Made by a program: the position numbers and the translations under genes
Part shown: positions 5,310-5,641 of the stretch, piece after piece
Numbering within the stretch: the first letter of the stretch is position 1
Layout: each line of letters opens with the position of its first letter
Notes under the pieces: generated by a model
The model's input: the letters and a program-made list of their open reading frames with translations, nothing else
What the model was told of the DNA's origin: nothing
Databases searched by the model: none
DNA from: Rhizobacter sp.
Lineage (GTDB): Bacteria > Pseudomonadota > Gammaproteobacteria > Burkholderiales > Burkholderiaceae_C
Assembly (NCBI GenBank): GCA_025360945.1
Contig: JANYBE010000060.1
Span: 1 to 5,641 of the forward strand
Direction: 5' to 3'
Length of the DNA: 5,641 nucleotides

Positions 5310-5641
5310 ATGACCATTACGCTCTATGGCATCCCGAACTGCGACACCGTGAAGCGTTCGCGCGCCTGGATGCAGGACCACGGGCGCGACGCGGCGTTCC
5401 ACGACTTTAAGAAGGCCGGTGTCCCCGCGGATCGCCTCGATGCGTGGACCCAGGCCGTCGGCTGGGAACGCTTGCTGAATCGCAAGGGCACGGCCTGGCG
5501 CAAGCTTGACGACAACGTTCGCGACGCTGTTGTTGACGAACGCAGCGCCACGCAGCTAATGCGCGAGCAGGTGAGCGTGATCAAGCGGCCGGTGGTCGAA
5601 TGGGCTGACGGGGCGATCACCGTCGGCTTCGACGCGGCCGA
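5310..5641 (+). CDS. ArsC-family (YffB/Spx-like) protein, 3' end cut
   Basis: This is a thioredoxin-fold protein of the ArsC/Spx superfamily, closest in pattern to E. coli YffB. The window holds 110 residues and no stop; YffB is about 118, so only the last few residues are missing. The start MTITLYGIPNCDTVKRSR carries the single active-site Cys11 in the NCDT motif rather than a CxxC. GWERLLNRKGTAWRKLDD (51-68) and the IKRPV motif with Arg93 complete the family pattern. YffB-type proteins have a glutathione-dependent thiol reductase fold, but they lack proven arsenate reductase activity, so an arsenate role is not assumed. AAGGA lies nine bases before the ATG, and the gene starts 5 bp after the lipoprotein stop, so the two are probably cotranscribed. 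In E. coli yffB is next to dapE; whether dap genes follow here is beyond the window. Confidence 0.92.
   Translation, partial: MTITLYGIPNCDTVKRSRAWMQDHGRDAAFHDFKKAGVPADRLDAWTQAVGWERLLNRKGTAWRKLDDNVRDAVVDERSATQLMREQVSVIKRPVVEWADGAITVGFDAA

Noticed and set aside
5310..5641. Arsenate resistance gene
   Set aside because: The sequence follows the YffB pattern (NCDT, GWERLLNRKGTAWRKLD), and no arsR, arsB or acr3 gene is present in the window, so an arsenic operon is not supported.

Overview
This window is GC-rich, densely coding DNA from a Gram-negative bacterium, most likely a proteobacterium. The evidence is a Sec/lipoprotein signal on a BamE-like protein, a Ni-type GloA and a YffB-like ArsC-family protein. 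A beta-proteobacterium such as a Burkholderiales member would fit the style, but the sequence alone does not fix the taxon. There are nine genes, two cut by the window edges, and almost no non-coding DNA. No RNA gene, mobile element, CRISPR array or convincing intrinsic terminator was seen.

Region 1 (1-2145, minus strand) is an operon read right to left: a PaaI-family hotdog thioesterase, glyoxalase I (gloA, coupled to it by an ATGA stop/start overlap), and after 20 bp an MFS transporter whose C-terminus is off the window. Region 2 (2146-2668) is a divergent control locus. A MarR-family regulator on the plus strand is separated from the thioesterase by a short AT-rich segment. That segment holds a perfect 16-bp palindrome at 2174-2189, and because of its symmetry a TACAAT -10-like hexamer reads out of it on both strands. 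The simplest model is a MarR dimer repressing its own gene and the thioesterase-gloA-MFS operon from one operator.

Region 3 (2660-4898, minus strand) is a second compact operon: an MBL-fold hydrolase, an SDR oxidoreductase and a GFA/CENP-V zinc protein. Both junctions are ATGA overlaps. Its last gene converges on marR and overlaps it by 9 bp. Region 4 (4960-5641, plus strand) runs the other way: a small BamE/SmpA-like lipoprotein, then 5 bp later an ArsC-family (YffB/Spx-like) thiol protein that runs off the right edge nearly complete.

The genes of regions 1-3 look like accessory metabolism: uptake or export of a small, probably anionic compound, thioester and ester hydrolysis, NAD(P)-linked alcohol/ketone chemistry and glutathione-linked aldehyde handling. 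The exact substrate cannot be read from the sequence. The most distinctive element is the operator/promoter at 2161-2200, where the marR transcript is predicted to be nearly leaderless.
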